DNA of 7,929 nucleotides from Nitrospirota bacterium (lineage in GTDB: Bacteria; Nitrospirota; Nitrospiria; Nitrospirales; Nitrospiraceae). A model generated the notes under the pieces. The model was not told where the DNA came from, did not search any database, and worked only from the letters and a program-made list of their open reading frames with translations. Below are positions 5,838 through 7,929 of the stretch, one piece after another. A program made the position numbers and the translations under genes. The DNA is taken from the NCBI GenBank assembly GCA_016235225.1, contig JACRLS010000099.1, positions 1-7,929 on the forward strand, in the 5' to 3' direction. Numbering within the stretch: position 1 is the first letter of the stretch; each line of letters opens with the position of its first letter.

Positions 5838-5920
5838 CGTATCTCGTCTCTCGTGAATCGTCTCTCGTCTTCACGAGGACCGTTTAACGAGCGACGAGAT
5901 ACGAACGACGAGATACGAGG
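5838..5920. repeat. CGAGATACG-word inverted repeat filling the fliP-fliQ spacer
   Basis: The left arm CGTATCTCGTCTCTCGT (5838-5854) starts one base after the fliP stop and pairs with 5887-5903 at 16 of 17 positions. A second copy of the right-arm word, ACGACGAGATACGA, follows at 5904-5917, and a second TCGTCTCTCGT lies at 5858-5868, so each arm is partly duplicated. A small CTCGT-CTTC-ACGAG hairpin (5864-5877) sits within. The final GAGG (5917-5920) may serve as the fliQ ribosome-binding site. No T-run follows, so this is not a terminator. Confidence 0.85.
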
Positions 5921-5926
5921 CAACCA

Positions 5927-6196
5927 ATGACACCTGAAGTCGTGACCGAAGTGGGGCGGAGGGCGATTGAGACCATGCTGCTCGTCTCCGCCCCCATGTT
6001 GGGAATCAGCCTGGTGGTCGGCTTGTTGGTCAGCATGTTTCAGGCGATGACTCAGATCAATGAAGCCACATTGACCTTTGTGCCCAAGATCGTGGCCCTC
6101 TTCGTGGCCCTCCTGATGTTCTTTCCCTGGATGATCGGAGTGCTGGTCTCGTTCATGACAAACATTCTCTTGAGCATCCCGCAATATGCGCATTAG
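5927..6196 (+). CDS. fliQ: FliQ, flagellar export-gate membrane protein
   Basis: FliQ is a small two-helix inner-membrane protein; several copies wrap the FliP-FliR core of the export gate. The 89-residue product is full length for the family. Helix 1 spans about residues 16-40 (ETMLLVSAPMLGISLVVGLLVSMFQAM) and is followed by the family's conserved QINEATLTFVPKI turn. Helix 2 spans about residues 52-80 (ALFVALLMFFPWMIGVLVSF). The TQIxExTLxFVPK motif is diagnostic. The ATG has GAGG 6 bases upstream, formed by the end of the spacer repeat. Intact FliQ and FliR beside a broken fliP is notable, because the three proteins act only as a complex. Confidence 0.96.
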   Translation: MTPEVVTEVGRRAIETMLLVSAPMLGISLVVGLLVSMFQAMTQINEATLTFVPKIVALFVALLMFFPWMIGVLVSFMTNILLSIPQYAH

Positions 6197-6210
6197 AGGC
6201 AGGCGAAGAG

Positions 6211-6356
6211 CAATGGGCAATAGGCGATAGGGAAGAGCCGTGTGAAGTAATGCCGGAATCTGTTGATCTGACGATCTGTCGAATCTCCGACCATTCATCA
6301 GATCGACAGATCATCAGATATCTTCCACTGCACGAGATACGAGCGACGAGATACGA
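6211..6356. repeat. Composite repeat block in the fliQ-fliR spacer
   Basis: The 160-base spacer contains three different repeat vocabularies in series. First is CAATGGGCAATAGGCGATAGGG (6211-6232, a run of GGC/AAT-GG words). Second is an inverted repeat ATCTGACGATCTGTCGA (6266-6282) facing TCGACAGATCATCAGAT (6303-6319), pairing at 16 of 17 positions with a 20-base loop. Third is ACGAGATACG followed by ACGAGCGACGAGATACGA (6339-6356), which ends directly against the fliR ATG. The last 18-mer is identical to 5887-5904 in the previous spacer. Confidence 0.8.
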
Positions 6357-7139
6357 ATGACTAGCTTCGTCCTCTACGCGATTCCGCAATTCCAGGCGCT
6401 GATGACCATCCTGGTCCGGGTCAGCGGCATCTTTGCGGCCTTCCCGGTTCTGGGCAGCCGTGTGGTGCCGCTACAAGTAAAGGTGGGACTGGTCCTGACG
6501 ATCGGCCTCGTTCTGATGCCGATCGTGAAGACGCCGCTGATGCCCGAAGATCCGTACCTGGCCGGAGTAGGGTTGGCGTCGGAATTCATCATCGGCATGG
6601 CGCTCGGGCTGGCGTCACGCATCCTGTTCAGCGGGATTGAGTTGGCCGGAGAAGTGATGGGCCATCAGATGGGTCTCGCCGTGGTCCAGTTGTTCGATCC
6701 GACCGCCCAGGCTCAGGTGCCCTTGATCAGTCACTTTCAGACCCTGCTGGCGTCACTCGTGTTCTTGTCGATCAATGCGCATTTTATGGTCGTCGAGGCG
6801 ATCGCCAATTCCTTTGAATTGGTCCCGCCGTTCGCGGCCACGCTGTCGGCCTCCCTGGCGGAAGACGTCCTACGCTATTCCCAAGGCATGTTCGTGCTCG
6901 CCTTGAAGCTCTCGGCGCCGGTCATGGCGACGATGCTGTTGATCAATCTCCTGATGGCGATCCTGGGACGCACGGTCTCGCAGTTGAATGTATTTATATT
7001 GAGCTTTCCGATCACGATCATGGTGGGGTTCCTGATCATGGGGGCGGCGATGCCGTTGACGATCGGCGTCTACCAGGAGGAGTTTCACAATCTCGGAGGC
7101 GTCCTGGGAAAGATCATGGAATTGTTGGGGAAAGGTTAA
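6357..7139 (+). CDS. fliR: FliR, flagellar export-gate membrane protein
   Basis: FliR is the single-copy multi-pass membrane protein that completes the FliP5-FliQ4-FliR1 export gate and contacts FlhB. The 260-residue length is normal. The N-terminal region shows ILVRVSGIFAAFPVLGSRVVPLQVKVGLVL, matching the family's 'RxxxxxxxxPxxxxxxVPxxxKxxLxL'. The middle has EFIIGMALGLASRILFSGIELAGEVMGHQMGLAVVQLFDP, and the C-terminal half has LALKLSAPVMATMLLINLLMAILGRTVSQLNVFILSFPITIMVGFLIM with the conserved 'GxxxRxxPQxNVFxxxFPxxI' core. About six hydrophobic stretches are visible. The ATG has no Shine-Dalgarno sequence; the 18-base repeat abuts it, so initiation may depend on coupling or local mRNA structure (inference). 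The gap to flhB is only 19 bases. Confidence 0.97.
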   Translation: MTSFVLYAIPQFQALMTILVRVSGIFAAFPVLGSRVVPLQVKVGLVLTIGLVLMPIVKTPLMPEDPYLAGVGLASEFIIGMALGLASRILFSGIELAGEVMGHQMGLAVVQLFDPTAQAQVPLISHFQTLLASLVFLSINAHFMVVEAIANSFELVPPFAATLSASLAEDVLRYSQGMFVLALKLSAPVMATMLLINLLMAILGRTVSQLNVFILSFPITIMVGFLIMGAAMPLTIGVYQEEFHNLGGVLGKIMELLGKG

Positions 7140-7158
7140 GGCTGTTTGGGGACCGACG

Positions 7159-7929
7159 ATGGCAGAACACGATCCCAGTAAAACAGAACAAGCGACCGGC
7201 CGGCGCAAGTCTGAGGCCAAGAAAAAAGGCCAGATTCCGCTGAGCCGGGAGGTCCCGACGGCGACCGTGCTGCTCGGGGGCGTGCTGATCATCTATGCCC
7301 TGTCGGCCACGGGCACCGCGCGACTGACCTCCATCATGCGTCAGTGGTTCAGCCGCGCAACGGAGATCGGTGTGCGTCCGATGACCACCGATACCTTGCA
7401 GACGTTGCTCATTCTGGGAGGGCAGGAGGTCTTGATGCTGGTGCTGCCTGTGGCGCTCGGGATTACCCTGGTCGGCGTCGCATCCTACGGGGTGCAGACG
7501 GGTCTTATGGTGTTCCCCGATCGCTTCACCTGGGATTTCAATAAGCTGAATCCCATCAACGGCTTCTCACGCCTCTTCTCGCTCCGCTCGGTCGTCGAAC
7601 TGATCAAGTCGATCCTCAAGGTGGCTTTCATTGCCGGCGTCGGCGTCCTGGCCGTGAAGAACGACGTGCCGTCGTTGCCGGAGCTGATCACGGCGGACGT
7701 GTCTGCCGTGCTGGGCACCACGGCCTGGCTGGCCTTCAAGATGGCCGTCTGGGTCTGCGGCGTCATCGCGGTGCTCGCAGCCGCCGACTACGCCTATCAG
7801 CGATTTGAGTGGGAGCGAAGCCTCCGCATGACCAAGGAAGAGGTCAAGCAGGAGCACAAGGAAACGGAAGGCGACCCGATCCTCCGTTCGAGAATCCGCG
7901 GCGTGCAACGGAGTATGGCGAGGAAGCGC
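7159..7929 (+). CDS. flhB: FlhB, export-gate substrate-specificity switch (5' part, cut by window end)
   Basis: FlhB is the inner-membrane export-gate protein whose autocleaved cytoplasmic domain, triggered by FliK, switches export from hook to filament proteins. ATG 7159 follows GGGGA (7148-7152), and the frame stays open to the last base (257 codons). The start MAEHDPSKTEQATGRRKSEAKKKGQIPLSREV is the classic FlhB N-terminus ('EKTExxTxxKxxxARKxGQxxxSxEv'). Membrane segments lie at about 34-52, 80-112, 140-160 and 180-205, with the KLNPINGFSRLFSLRSVVELIK loop. The linker FEWERSLRMTKEEVKQEHKETEGDPILRSRIRGVQRSMARKR matches the conserved region just before the cytoplasmic domain. The NPTH autocleavage site should lie just past the window and cannot be checked here. 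The ORF starts at this ATG rather than at internal candidates. Confidence 0.96.
   Translation, partial: MAEHDPSKTEQATGRRKSEAKKKGQIPLSREVPTATVLLGGVLIIYALSATGTARLTSIMRQWFSRATEIGVRPMTTDTLQTLLILGGQEVLMLVLPVALGITLVGVASYGVQTGLMVFPDRFTWDFNKLNPINGFSRLFSLRSVVELIKSILKVAFIAGVGVLAVKNDVPSLPELITADVSAVLGTTAWLAFKMAVWVCGVIAVLAAADYAYQRFEWERSLRMTKEEVKQEHKETEGDPILRSRIRGVQRSMARKR

Noticed and set aside
5582..6298. 238-codon - strand frame opposite fliP and fliQ
   Set aside because: It is a His/Asp/Arg-rich antisense shadow of hydrophobic membrane genes and crosses two repeat spacers; no protein family is recognisable.

Overview
This window is one stretch of a bacterial flagellar gene cluster, with every gene on the + strand. 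The order is fliK (3' end) - flgD - flgE - [terminator, sigma-54 promoter] - fliL - fliM - fliN - fliO - fliP - fliQ - fliR - flhB (5' part). The protein families are all recognisable from conserved motifs. The DNA is GC-rich. The gene order, the sigma-54 promoter and the odd spacers built from short repeated words (such as ACGAGATACGAG and CGAGTATCGGGTAACGAG) remind me most of Nitrospira/Nitrospirota. That assignment rests on memory of such genomes and was not searched.

Region 1 (1-2317) holds the hook module: the C-terminal part of the hook-length ruler FliK, a very short FlgD hook cap/scaffold, and the hook protein FlgE. A strong intrinsic terminator (2376-2416) follows flgE and closes this unit. 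Region 2 (2318-2727) is a 410-base non-coding gap. It holds the terminator inside a larger imperfect inverted repeat, then about 250 bases without a supported gene, then a near-perfect sigma-54 (-24/-12) promoter 45 bases before fliL. Region 3 (2728-7929) encodes the stator-associated protein FliL, the C-ring switch proteins FliM and FliN, and the export gate FliO/FliP/FliQ/FliR/FlhB. FlhB runs off the window after 257 codons.

Two things stand out. First, fliP is broken as written. A signal-peptide-like start (ATG 5286) lies in a different frame from the FliP body, and the stretch that should encode the first membrane segment and the conserved region before 'QQVPPNQ' is missing. The junction sits exactly at a TTAGCC-type tandem repeat. 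This is either a real deletion that would disable the export gate, or an assembly collapse. Second, five or six of the spacers (flgE/fliL, fliL/fliM, fliN/fliO, fliO/fliP, fliP/fliQ, fliQ/fliR) are filled with imperfect inverted repeats made of short periodic words. The words differ by family. In several spacers one arm touches the upstream stop codon and the other touches the downstream start. In contrast, fliK/flgD, flgD/flgE, fliM/fliN and fliR/flhB have ordinary spacers. The repeats could be mobile or expanding non-coding elements, or mRNA structures that couple translation of neighbouring genes; the sequence alone does not decide.
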